From contig JACCTC010000374.1 in the NCBI GenBank assembly GCA_013812655.1, positions 1-32,604 of the forward strand: a stretch of DNA of 32,604 nt, written 5' to 3'. This DNA is from Deltaproteobacteria bacterium. Its GTDB lineage: Bacteria > Myxococcota_A > Polyangia > Haliangiales > Haliangiaceae. The position numbers were made by a program, and so were the translations under genes. Positions 7,328-18,191 of the stretch are shown one piece after another (within the stretch, counting starts at the first letter, position 1; the number at the start of each line of letters is the position of its first letter). The notes below the pieces were generated by a model, which was not told where the DNA came from, searched no databases, and saw only the letters and a list, made by a program, of their open reading frames with translations.

Positions 7328-9595
7328 CTATCTCGCGCTGCGGCGCTCGGCAGTACACTTCATGCAGCTGCCTCCGCCTGCAACCAAGGGTCCGTCGATC
7401 CAGCGCCGCAGCTCCGCTTTGAGGTCCTCCGCGCGCGGATCTGTTCGTGAGATGTCGATCTTCTCGTCGGGGTCGTTGACCAGGTCATAGATCTCCCAGC
7501 GCCGGTCGGTGACGCGATACAGGACATGGCGAGTCCCGTCGGAGCTCACCATCGACTTCATCTCGTGGTTCCACCACGGCGCCGGGATCAACTCGGCGAA
7601 CGCCGGTTTTGCGCTCAGCGGCTGGCCTCGCATGAGGGGTAACAAGCTGCGACCGATCCAGCTGCGCGCGGGTGGAATTCCGAACAGTGCACAGATCGTG
7701 GGCGCCAGATCGACGAGCTCCACGACATCGTCCACCACGCGGCCCGGTAGCTCGGGCACCCGAAACATCAAGGGCACGTGGAGCAACTCGCGGTACAGCG
7801 AGTGGCCGTGGAAGAACAGGCGTTCGCCAGCGATCGCGTGCGCGCCAAACGCCTCTCCATGATCGGACACGAGGGCAACCACCGTGGTCTTGGCCAAGCC
7901 GGTGCGCTCGAGGGCATCGAGGATGCGTCCCACCATTTGGTCCTCGAATGCGATCTCGTAGTCATACTTCTGGGCAAGACCTCGCTCGCCACGTTCCGTG
8001 ATCGGCCACTCCGCGTGCGGCATGTACGTCGAATGCGGATCAAACAGATGAACGAGCATGGCGAATGGGCGGGCGCTGGTCGAAAGCTCCTCGAGCCGCG
8101 CGACCGTCTTCGCCACGATCCGTGGGCCTGCGACGTCGGCGTTGGACGGGGCGATGTCCACGGCGCCGGTGTTGTCCCATTCGTCCGCGCCCTGCAGGAC
8201 GTTGCTACGCATGCGTCGAGGAAATTTGTCGCAGACCCTCGGGTAGCGCTCGTCATCGCAGAAGTAAAAGTGGCTGGACTGGCCGAGGGTCGTGAATCCG
8301 CTCGCTTGCAGCACTTCGAAGAGCAAATCGTTGCTGTCGAGGATGGTCGGATAGTCAGCGTAAGGACGATCAACGGCCAGCTGTGAGGGATAACGAGAAC
8401 CCAAAAATGACGGTGCTGAGCGGAGCGTCGCCGGGGCCTGTGCAAAGGCTTTTCGAAAGACCACGGCTTCCGCGGCAAACCCATCGATTCGCGGTGTCAG
8501 GCTCTTGCCGTCACGTCGATACCCGGCGACCCCGAGGCGGTCGAACCGCAGGCTGTCGACAAAAACGATCAGGAGGTTCCTTCTTTGGAGCGGTGCCGGC
8601 GGCTGGGCCGCGACGGGCGGATCTGCCGTCGACGGTTCGACGGCAGCGTCACCGCCGAAGCAGTTGTCGTCGATTCCATTGCCGGGAATCTCGGTCGCAT
8701 TCGGATGGACCCGACCGAGATCGTCGTCGCAGTCAGGGCCGCCGAAGAACGCCGAGAAGCCATCGTCGTCGTGATCGAGGCGTGTCCGCAGTTGATCTAC
8801 GAGGCTACCGATTGCGGATCGATCGATTACCGCAACACTCACTTGCACGGAGGGCACCGCGCGGAGGGTGACGAGCGGAAGCCCCGCCACCACGACGGTC
8901 AGGATGGCGACGATGGTTGGCCTGCGCGGCACCGAGAGGCGCAGTTGATCGAGTGGACCGTATGCGGCACCCAACAGCGCGATCGCGATGACCGGGACCG
9001 TGGCGGCAAACGCGGCCGAGCTCGGGTCGGTCGGTGCGAGGACCACGAGCCACGCGCCTGCGGCGGCCGCCGCCGCGAAGCCGACCACGACCACCACGAG
9101 CAACGGCGGTGACAATGCAACCTCGGCGGTCAGCTTGCGCGAAATCCAACGGATGATGCGCGACAGGATCAACGTGACGAGCGCGCTGACGACCGCGATG
9201 CCCAGCAGGGCGATCTCGAACCATCCGCCGGAGTGGGTTCGAAGATCGCCGACGAACACGTCGGCGAGTCGTCCGGCCACCAGCGCGAACACGACTGCCA
9301 CGACGAGACCGCTCGCGAGCCCCGCGAAGACCGCGCGATCGAACTCCAGATCCTCGCGCAGGCGCCGCAGGAGCTTGCTCGGCGCGGCGCCGGCCCAGGT
9401 CGCACGAGTCGCGCCGATCGCCAACCCGACAAGCAGGGCCGCCGGCACCGCGACGATGGACCACAACCCGAGGAGGGGAATGATGGCCTCGTTGCTGCCG
9501 GTCAGGAGGCCATCGATGATGGCAACGATCATCGCCGCCGGGAGGATGGCGCCGAAGCTGATCGCAAGGCCGCTGCGGTAGGAGGCGAACATCAC
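7328..9595 (-). CDS. Membrane-anchored sulfatase/phosphotransferase-fold protein with MopE-like motif
   Basis: About 755 residues, starting at GTG 9595 or ATG 9592. The first ~250 residues hold six or seven hydrophobic helices. At about 273-315 lies 'DHDDDGF...GGPDCDDD...PNATEI.GNGIDDNC', matching the MopE-type putative metal-binding repeat (acidic loop, DCDD, G.DDNC). A Pro/Ala linker leads to an alkaline-phosphatase/sulfatase fold from about 338. There, 'VFVDSLRFDRLG' supplies the first metal ligand (Asp about 347), and 'DPHSTY' and 'SDHGEAFG' are further expected metal motifs. The sulfatase Cys/Ser-X-Pro-X-Arg nucleophile is absent; 'APATLRSAPSF' offers Thr (~390), as in phosphoglycerol or phosphoethanolamine transferases. 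It may therefore move phospho-groups on lipids or envelope polymers rather than hydrolyse sulfate esters. It lies 50 bp downstream of the Ser/Thr kinase gene. Confidence 0.82.
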   Translation of the reverse strand: MMFASYRSGLAISFGAILPAAMIVAIIDGLLTGSNEAIIPLLGLWSIVAVPAALLVGLAIGATRATWAGAAPSKLLRRLREDLEFDRAVFAGLASGLVVAVVFALVAGRLADVFVGDLRTHSGGWFEIALLGIAVVSALVTLILSRIIRWISRKLTAEVALSPPLLVVVVVGFAAAAAAGAWLVVLAPTDPSSAAFAATVPVIAIALLGAAYGPLDQLRLSVPRRPTIVAILTVVVAGLPLVTLRAVPSVQVSVAVIDRSAIGSLVDQLRTRLDHDDDGFSAFFGGPDCDDDLGRVHPNATEIPGNGIDDNCFGGDAAVEPSTADPPVAAQPPAPLQRRNLLIVFVDSLRFDRLGVAGYRRDGKSLTPRIDGFAAEAVVFRKAFAQAPATLRSAPSFLGSRYPSQLAVDRPYADYPTILDSNDLLFEVLQASGFTTLGQSSHFYFCDDERYPRVCDKFPRRMRSNVLQGADEWDNTGAVDIAPSNADVAGPRIVAKTVARLEELSTSARPFAMLVHLFDPHSTYMPHAEWPITERGERGLAQKYDYEIAFEDQMVGRILDALERTGLAKTTVVALVSDHGEAFGAHAIAGERLFFHGHSLYRELLHVPLMFRVPELPGRVVDDVVELVDLAPTICALFGIPPARSWIGRSLLPLMRGQPLSAKPAFAELIPAPWWNHEMKSMVSSDGTRHVLYRVTDRRWEIYDLVNDPDEKIDISRTDPRAEDLKAELRRWIDGPLVAGGGSCMKCTAERRSAR

Positions 9596-9645
9596 CTACC
9601 AGATGCCGATCCGTCGCATGTCGCTATCTTTCGTGCGTGACGCCG

Positions 9646-12492
<2,847 letters not shown>

Positions 12493-12623
12493 GGTGCGTG
12501 CATCCAAAGCGCCGAAACGAGAGGCGCTATGAGGTGGGACCCTATCTGAAATCGATTCCTTGGGCCACAAGCAGTTTTGATCTCCCCACCCCCGTCATGC
12601 CATCGAGATCGGGGATCCACAGG

Positions 12624-14375
12624 TTAATTCTGCGCGAGCGCCTGCGCCGGCTGCATCTTGGCGGCGCGGCGGGCGGGTAAGTAGCCGCCCAGGATGCAGA
12701 ACAGCGTGGAAAACCCGAGCGCACTCGCCCAGATCCACGTCTTGAACTCGAACCACGACTCGGGCTTGAACGGGAACCGTGGGATGTTGGAGGCGGCGTA
12801 GGCGTTCCACGTCATCCCGATCCCGACGGCGAGGCCGATGCCGAGGAGGCCTCCGACCACCCCGATCACGGCCGCCTCCCCCAGCACGATGAGCTGGACG
12901 TCACCCTCGGTCGCACCGACGGCTCGCATGATGCCGATCTCGCGGCGGCGCTCGGAGACCTGGATGAAGAAGTTGTGGCCGATGTTGATGATGGCGATCA
13001 CGAGGATCGCGACCGAGATGATGAGGAACAGGAGCCTGATCACGAACACGACCGTGGCGAACCGCTCGCCGATGTTGTCGTCGAGGCGGAGCCCCTGCTC
13101 GTCGATGAGCCACTGGCTGAACGGCGCGAGCTGCTTCTGATCCTTCAGCGTGACGATGATCGCGGAGTACGAGGACGCCGCCTCGACGCCCAGGAATGCT
13201 TCGTTCCAGCGCTTGATGTACTGGATCGGCATCGTCACGCCGACCGGCATCGCGCGGGTCGACACGCCGACGATCACGGCCTCGACGCGGTGCGGGCGCC
13301 GGTTGCTCATCTTCGCGGTGCCCGAGATCGTGGTGTTGCCGAGGCCGATCGAGAACCGCATCGCCGATAGCCCGCGCTGCTGGATCAACAGATTGACGAG
13401 ATCCTTGTCGGCGATCGGCAGGCCGTGCGACTTCGCGAACTGGTTGTTGTAGAGCTCGACCACGGTCGCCGAGAGCACGACCGGCACCCGGTGCTTGCAG
13501 ATCCGCTCGGCCTCGTCGCAGTAGTAACGATCGGGCTCGGGGCACGGGTTGTAGTACTTCGTTGGGACCGGCGGTGCGGGGGGTGCACCAGCGGCGCTGC
13601 CCGAGCCAGCCGACGTGGCCGCAGCGGAGCCCACCGCGGGGACAACGGCGCTGCCCGCGGACGTGCCCGCCGCCGGGGCGATCGTGCCACCAGCGGGCGC
13701 GGTCGCGCTGCCGGTCGTGGGCGCCGACGCGCTGCCGGTATCGGGCGTCGTCGCACTGCCCGCGCTGCCCGGCGCCGGCGAGGTGGGTGCGCTGCCCGCA
13801 CCAGGCGCGGGATGATCGCCCCATGCCGAGTCGCGTGGCTTCTTCGCCTTCGGGGGCGCGCCCGGCGGATGGATCACGTCCTCGTACGGATCCGGCGGCG
13901 GCGGCACGCAGGCGACGCGGTTCGGATCGTCCTTCAGCGCGTCCCAGTCCTTGAAGAGCTCGCGGATGCGGTCGTCGTCGCGCACGAAGTTCGGATCGAC
14001 GCCATCGGCAAAGCCGCCGACCTCGAACTTGAGATCACTACCCTCGAAGCTGCCGCGCCCGGCCGCCGGGAACGCGAGGCTCAGGCGCGGGACCGCGCTC
14101 TTGACCTCGGGCCGCGCGCGGATCGTCTCGACGGTCGTGTCGTCGAGCCGCTTGCTCGCGTCCTTGCCGAGCAGCGAGACGCTCGGCGCGACGACGCGGA
14201 CCTCCTCGACGGGGAACACCTTCTCGAGCACCGAGCCGGCACGCTGGGTGAGCGCGAGGAACAGCACGAACGCGCCGATCCCGATCACGATCCCGAACGC
14301 CGACAGGATGAAGTGACGTGGGCTGCGCAGCGTGTTCGCCACGACCATCCGGACGAGGTTCTTCGCGGGCATCAT
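12624..14375 (-). CDS. MacB/FtsX-type ABC transporter permease with long low-complexity periplasmic insert
   Basis: 583 residues. The N-terminus 'NLVRMVVANTLRSPRHFILSAFGIVIGIGAFVLFLAL' contains TM1 (~22-42). It is followed by a large extracytoplasmic domain (~45-425), then three C-terminal helices with 'ISERRREIGIMRAVGA'-like FtsX motif text ('SERRREIGIMRAVGAT') and 'GYLPARRAAKMQPAQAL'. That is the four-TM MacB/LolC/FtsX layout. Around residues 158-272 an insert of Pro, Ser, Ala, Gly and Thr interrupts the periplasmic domain, bordered by cysteines (C156, C278, C286, C293). The start ATG overlaps the stop of the ATPase gene (ATGA), so the two are coupled and form one mechanotransmission-type transporter. 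Such systems export lipoproteins or peptides, or drive cell-wall enzymes; the substrate is unknown. The adjacent lipoprotein and Ser/Thr kinase may be partners. Confidence 0.88.
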   Translation of the reverse strand: MMPAKNLVRMVVANTLRSPRHFILSAFGIVIGIGAFVLFLALTQRAGSVLEKVFPVEEVRVVAPSVSLLGKDASKRLDDTTVETIRARPEVKSAVPRLSLAFPAAGRGSFEGSDLKFEVGGFADGVDPNFVRDDDRIRELFKDWDALKDDPNRVACVPPPPDPYEDVIHPPGAPPKAKKPRDSAWGDHPAPGAGSAPTSPAPGSAGSATTPDTGSASAPTTGSATAPAGGTIAPAAGTSAGSAVVPAVGSAAATSAGSGSAAGAPPAPPVPTKYYNPCPEPDRYYCDEAERICKHRVPVVLSATVVELYNNQFAKSHGLPIADKDLVNLLIQQRGLSAMRFSIGLGNTTISGTAKMSNRRPHRVEAVIVGVSTRAMPVGVTMPIQYIKRWNEAFLGVEAASSYSAIIVTLKDQKQLAPFSQWLIDEQGLRLDDNIGERFATVVFVIRLLFLIISVAILVIAIINIGHNFFIQVSERRREIGIMRAVGATEGDVQLIVLGEAAVIGVVGGLLGIGLAVGIGMTWNAYAASNIPRFPFKPESWFEFKTWIWASALGFSTLFCILGGYLPARRAAKMQPAQALAQN

Positions 14376-15139
14376 GACGGACCGCCTCCCGATGCGGCGT
14401 GCGCGGCGGCGAGCTCCTCGTCGGACGTCTCGACGATCATGCCGTCGCGCATCGCGATCACGCGCTTGGCGACGCTCGATACCCGGCGCTCGTGGGTGAC
14501 GATCACGAGCGTCACGCGATCCTTGTCGTTGAGCTCGCGGAAGAAGTCGATCACGCCCTTGCCGGTCTCGGAGTCGAGGTTGCCGGTCGGCTCGTCGCAG
14601 AGCAGCAGCGTCGGGGCGCCGAACAGCGCGCGCGCGATCGCGACCCGCTGCTTCTGACCACCCGACAGCTCGCCCGGCCTGCGGTGGGCGAAGTCGGAGA
14701 GCCCGACGCGGCGCAGCGCCTCGCGGCCGCGGGCCTCGACATCCTTCGCGTCGTGCGCGAACGAGGCCGGGATCACCACGTTGCCGAGGCAGGTCAGGTG
14801 ATCCATCAGGTTGAAGGCCTGGAAGATGAAGCCGATGGACTGGTTACGCAGCTGCGCGCGCTTCGCATCGCCGGCCTTGAGGGTATCGATACCGAGCACC
14901 TCGACCTCACCGGAGTCGGGCTGATCGAGCCCGCCGATGATGTTGAGCAGCGTCGACTTGCCGGAGCCGGACTGGCCGACGAGCGCGACGAACTCGCCCG
15001 GCTCGACGTCGATGCTGACCCCGCGCAGGACCTGGGTCTTCGCGGCACCGGCGCCGTAACTCTTGGTCACATCGCGCAACCGAACGACAGAGGCCACAGC
15101 CACGGCGCGGACCGTACCACGGGTCGCGCTGGGGGTCAT
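14372..15139 (-). CDS. MacB/LolD-type ABC transporter ATP-binding protein
   Basis: 255 residues from ATG 15139, chosen because it overlaps the upstream TGA by 4 bp (ATGA). The core ABC domain begins at about residue 18 ('VVRLRDVTKSYG'). It has Walker A 'GQSGSGKS', Q-loop 'FIFQAFNLMDHLT', signature 'LSGGQKQRVAIARAL', Walker B 'LLLCDEPTGNLD' and the H-loop 'VTHE'. The 'DEPTGNLDS' and 'QAFNL' forms are typical of the MacB/LolD/FtsE branch. It pairs with the overlapping downstream permease and follows a lipoprotein gene. It energises the transporter from the cytoplasmic side. Confidence 0.95.
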   Translation of the reverse strand: MTPSATRGTVRAVAVASVVRLRDVTKSYGAGAAKTQVLRGVSIDVEPGEFVALVGQSGSGKSTLLNIIGGLDQPDSGEVEVLGIDTLKAGDAKRAQLRNQSIGFIFQAFNLMDHLTCLGNVVIPASFAHDAKDVEARGREALRRVGLSDFAHRRPGELSGGQKQRVAIARALFGAPTLLLCDEPTGNLDSETGKGVIDFFRELNDKDRVTLVIVTHERRVSSVAKRVIAMRDGMIVETSDEELAAAHAASGGGPS

Positions 15140-16620
15140 CGCCGGGTGCCGGACGCGGCGATCACGAGGCGCGCGCCATCCACCGTCACCGCGAGGCGGG
15201 CGTCGCGCCATCGCAGCAGGTGATCCGCGACGCGGTCCGGATACGGCACATCGACGAGGTCGAGGAGACCGATCCATGCCTCCCGCGATAGCCCCAGCGG
15301 TTGCACGGCGAGCGCGACCACCGGGCCCGGCACGGTACTGCCCTTGCCGACGACACTCGCGAGCATGCCGTCACCGACCGCGGCGAACGCGACGGCATCG
15401 GTCAGCACGTAGTCGATCGTCATGAACATCGGGATCGCGAGCGCCTTGCCGGCGTACGGCCCGAACTGGCGCTTGCGCTCGAGCACCGAGCGCATCGGGA
15501 TGTCGTCGAGCTGCGCGGCGAAGAACCGCTTGTGCGCGAGCTCGAGTGACGCCACGCCGGAGCCAGACCGCTCGTCGGGATCGAACGATCGCAGGAACGC
15601 TCGCCCACCGCGCACGCCGAGGTCCTCGAACCGGCGCAGCAGATCGATGCCGAGCGCCGTCGTGCAGGGTGCGACCGTGGGCCGGACAACCGCGAGGTCG
15701 AGGTTCCATTCGGCGGCGAGCGGTACCTGCGCGGTCGCGGCGGCCCAGCCTTCGGGCACCGCGAGCGTCGCCTTCGTGATCGAGGTGGCGGAGGTGCCAA
15801 CGTCCAACGCGAACCGCGCGGACATCTGCTTGGCGTCGCCGTCGAGCGCGAGCGTGAGCTTGGAGACCGGCTCGAGCAGGCGCGTGCACGCGGCGGCCCC
15901 AGGGGCACGCGGACCGAGCTCGCCGACGATGCGGCGGACATCGGCGAAGCCGGCGACCGCGGGCTGCCGTTCCGCCAGACCCTGCGCCGCTTGCCAGTCG
16001 GCCTTCCAGGTCGGTGCCCCGGGCGTCCGGCTCGCCGCGAACCACGTCGCGGTGTCGTCGGGGGCGAACGGCAAGCCGATGTGAAGCCACAGCCAGTCGT
16101 CGGCGATCGCCCAGCTGATCGAGACCTGGTTCGGTAGCGGCGCGGTGAACACCTCGACGCCAGCCGAGACCACCGACTGCGTGCGCAGCCCGGCCTGCTG
16201 CTGCTGCTCGATGAACGCCTGGAACTGCGCGGCCGAGGCGAGCCGGACCACGACCGTCGGGTTGATGCCCTCGGAGAACACCGCGAAGCCGCCCTCGAGG
16301 TCGACGCCGACCGCCGCGACCGCATCGGGCGACAGCGCGTCGACTCGCAGCACCGCGCGGAGCCCCTGCGAGATCGCTTCGGCGTTGACGTCGACCAGCG
16401 GCCCGAACGACTCGACGAGATCGCGCAGCCCGCGCTGCGCATCGCGGAAGGTCCGGGCCGCGACCGCATAGCTCGGCCTCGCGGGGATCCACCGGGTGGC
16501 CGCATACGGGCCGACCGCCTGGGCTGCCTTGGGCCCCGCGGTCTGCGAGCTCCCACCACATCCGAGGAATCCGGCGAACAGCACGGCAACGAGGCCAAGG
16601 CGATGAAATGTCAGCCGCAT
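15136..16620 (-). CDS. Predicted lipoprotein, first gene of the ABC transporter operon
   Basis: 494 residues from ATG 16620. The signal peptide 'MRLTFHRLGLVAVLFAGFLGC' ends in a lipobox (FLGC, Cys21), so it is probably a lipid-anchored envelope protein. The rest is a mixed alpha/beta soluble domain without helices long enough for further membrane spans. Near the N-terminus, 'IPARPSYAVAARTFRDAQRGLRDLVESFGPLVDV' and 'GVDLEGGFAVFSEGINPTVVVRLA' resemble DUF3352-like bacterial proteins of unknown function, but this is a loose impression. The stop overlaps the ABC ATPase start by 4 bp, so it is co-translated with the transporter and may be its periplasmic partner or cargo. An upstream in-frame start near 16671 is possible but would disrupt the signal peptide. 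Confidence 0.82.
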   Translation of the reverse strand: MRLTFHRLGLVAVLFAGFLGCGGSSQTAGPKAAQAVGPYAATRWIPARPSYAVAARTFRDAQRGLRDLVESFGPLVDVNAEAISQGLRAVLRVDALSPDAVAAVGVDLEGGFAVFSEGINPTVVVRLASAAQFQAFIEQQQQAGLRTQSVVSAGVEVFTAPLPNQVSISWAIADDWLWLHIGLPFAPDDTATWFAASRTPGAPTWKADWQAAQGLAERQPAVAGFADVRRIVGELGPRAPGAAACTRLLEPVSKLTLALDGDAKQMSARFALDVGTSATSITKATLAVPEGWAAATAQVPLAAEWNLDLAVVRPTVAPCTTALGIDLLRRFEDLGVRGGRAFLRSFDPDERSGSGVASLELAHKRFFAAQLDDIPMRSVLERKRQFGPYAGKALAIPMFMTIDYVLTDAVAFAAVGDGMLASVVGKGSTVPGPVVALAVQPLGLSREAWIGLLDLVDVPYPDRVADHLLRWRDARLAVTVDGARLVIAASGTRR

Positions 16621-16720
16621 GGACCGCGAACTTGCCACGCATCCCGCGCGCGCGCCGGTCGATAGCGGCACCCATCATGATCATCTCCGCACGCCCTGGT
16701 ATCCTCTGGCGAGGCACGGC

Positions 16721-17086
16721 ATGAGCACCATCGGTGGACCCGGCGGCATCGATGGCCCGAAAGGGCCGTCTGGAACGGACGGTCCCGACGGTGCCGACGG
16801 GCTCGATGGTCCCGAGGGCGCAGACGGCCCCGGCGGCGCCGATGCGGCAGCTCAGGTCGGGGCCGGCATCGAGCGCGCCAGCGCGACGACCCGGTCACCG
16901 GATATCGACGCGATGTCCGCCGAGGTCGCGGCCGGCCGGCTGACTGCCCGCGAGGCGATCGAGCAGCTCGTCGAGGCAGCCGCAGGCCCCGAGCTCGATC
17001 CCGCCGAGCGCGCCGAGCTTCGCGAGATGCTGACCGATCTCGTCGCGAACGATCCCTACCTCGGCGCCCTCGCCCGCCAGGTCTAG
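16721..17086 (+). CDS. Small protein with collagen-like Gly-X-Y head and helical C-terminus
   Basis: 121 residues from ATG 16721. Residues 4-42 are a Gly-rich repeat of Gly-X-Y type ('GPGGIDGPKGPSGTDGPDG', 'GADGPGGADAAA'), almost all hydrophilic and acidic. A linker leads to residues 55-121, a helical region 'MSAEVAAGRLTAREAIEQLV' and 'LDPAERAELREMLTDLVANDPYLGAL'. There is no signal peptide or membrane segment. I do not recognise a characterised family, although the ordered, amphipathic C-terminus and consistent codon use argue for a real gene. It is transcribed divergently from the ABC lipoprotein gene (100-bp gap) and convergently with the next lipoprotein gene, whose stop codon bases it shares. 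The short Gly-X-Y run is probably too short and Pro-poor to form a stable collagen triple helix; this is inference. Confidence 0.75.
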   Translation: MSTIGGPGGIDGPKGPSGTDGPDGADGLDGPEGADGPGGADAAAQVGAGIERASATTRSPDIDAMSAEVAAGRLTAREAIEQLVEAAAGPELDPAERAELREMLTDLVANDPYLGALARQV

Positions 17087-17730
17087 TAGTTCTCCTCCCC
17101 GACGAAGATCGTGCCGCGAACCGCCCCGGCCGGGCCGACGAACTGCACCGTCGAGCGTGACTTCGGCTTGAGCTCGACCAGCGAGAACGGTCGCGTGATC
17201 GGCCGGCCATCGCGCTCGTGAAACGCAGCGATCACGATGATCCGGCCGATCCGATCGCTCGGGTTGACCACCGAGGCGTTGACCACGATCTGGCCGTGGT
17301 CGTCGAAGCTCTGAAAGTTCTCGATCCGGGCGCGCGGGCCCTCCGCGATCAGCGCGCCGCGCACCTCGATCTTCGCCGAGGTCGAGTCCGGACGTGGCTG
17401 ACGTGCGGCATCGACGAGCGCGAAGGTCCGGCTTTCCTTCGGCGGCACCCACAGCGACTGTGGCTTGAGCGCGCCGGTCACGGCACCGCTCGCGTCGGTC
17501 AGCGAACCGCCGAGCGTGATGTAGGCACCGGTGTCGGAGATGTTCTCGGCGTCGACGAGCACGAACGTCGCGGTGTCGGTGAACTTGCCGCCGCCGACGG
17601 TGTCGGTGCGCATTCGCGCGTTGCCCGGCACCCGCACGAGATCGAGATCGAGGTGCTTCGCCGGCTCCGGTCGGCTACACGCGCCGAGCGCAGCACAGAT
17701 CATCAACAAGGCGATGCAGCGCACCGCCAC
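17083..17730 (-). CDS. Predicted lipoprotein, beta-rich, function unknown
   Basis: About 215 residues from GTG 17730 (GTG 17724 is equally possible). The signal peptide 'CIALLMICAALGAC' ends in a lipobox with Cys at about residue 18. The remainder is a beta-strand-rich domain ('TATFVLVDAENISDTGAYITLGG', 'IVVNASVVNPSDRIGRIIVIAAF') suggesting one or two immunoglobulin-like or FxLYD-like sandwich folds. No catalytic motif is visible. It is the last gene of the minus-strand run from larB. The gap to the upstream 98-aa gene is 13 bp, so they are probably co-transcribed. Its TAG stop overlaps the stop of the convergent collagen-headed gene on the other strand. Confidence 0.78.
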   Translation of the reverse strand: MAVRCIALLMICAALGACSRPEPAKHLDLDLVRVPGNARMRTDTVGGGKFTDTATFVLVDAENISDTGAYITLGGSLTDASGAVTGALKPQSLWVPPKESRTFALVDAARQPRPDSTSAKIEVRGALIAEGPRARIENFQSFDDHGQIVVNASVVNPSDRIGRIIVIAAFHERDGRPITRPFSLVELKPKSRSTVQFVGPAGAVRGTIFVGEENY

Positions 17731-17743
17731 GTTATAGCGCTGT

Positions 17744-18040
17744 TCAGGCTGCGTGAACGCGATGCTTGGTGCCGGGCTCGTAGGTGCGGATGACGTCGCG
17801 CACCTTCTGCGGCAGCTCGAGCTCGTCGAGCTTCGTCCCATCGAACCCGCCGAGCGCGGTCGCGACGGTGACCACACGCTCCTCGGCGGTCGCTCGCTTG
17901 TCGACGATGATCCGGTACTGCCCCTTCACCCGGCATAGCCCGCCGTGGACGACGGTCGACTGCAGCGCTTCGTAGGTCACGCGAATCCCGAGCTGATCAG
18001 CAGCGTTTTCGAGGAGCTCGAGGAGGACATCCGGCTTCAT
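17744..18040 (-). CDS. Small conserved-looking 98-aa protein, function unknown
   Basis: 98 residues from ATG 18040. The pattern 'LLELLENAADQLGIRVTYEAL' (amphipathic helix), 'GGLCRVKGQYRIIVDKRATAEERVVTVATAL' (beta hairpin then helix) and a basic C-terminus recalls small conserved proteins in diverse bacteria with 'GG.C..KG...I.V......EER...L..AL' spacing. No function is known to me. There are no metal or catalytic motifs beyond a single Cys. It lies 151 bp after the upstream kinase and 13 bp before the lipoprotein gene, so it may start a two-gene unit. Confidence 0.75.
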   Translation of the reverse strand: MKPDVLLELLENAADQLGIRVTYEALQSTVVHGGLCRVKGQYRIIVDKRATAEERVVTVATALGGFDGTKLDELELPQKVRDVIRTYEPGTKHRVHAA

Positions 18041-18191
18041 GGGCAGGTCCCACACTATCAGGCTCGATCGATCGCGCAACCTTTCTGTCCGAGAAGCGGA
18101 CGACCCGAGATCGTCTATGCGCGCGCCAGCGCGCGCCGGCGCGCCCAGCCCCAGCCAGTGCTTGCCATCGCGTTCAGGGCGTGTCGCGAGC

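Noticed and set aside
12560..12620. GATCTC/GAGATC symmetry between the permease and kinase genes as a terminator.
   Set aside because: Loop of over 20 nt and no T-tract in the direction of transcription.
18119..18150. GCGCGC-rich inverted repeats between the kinase and the 98-aa gene.
   Set aside because: They can form stems on paper but have no T-tract on either strand, and similar alternations occur by chance at this G+C content.
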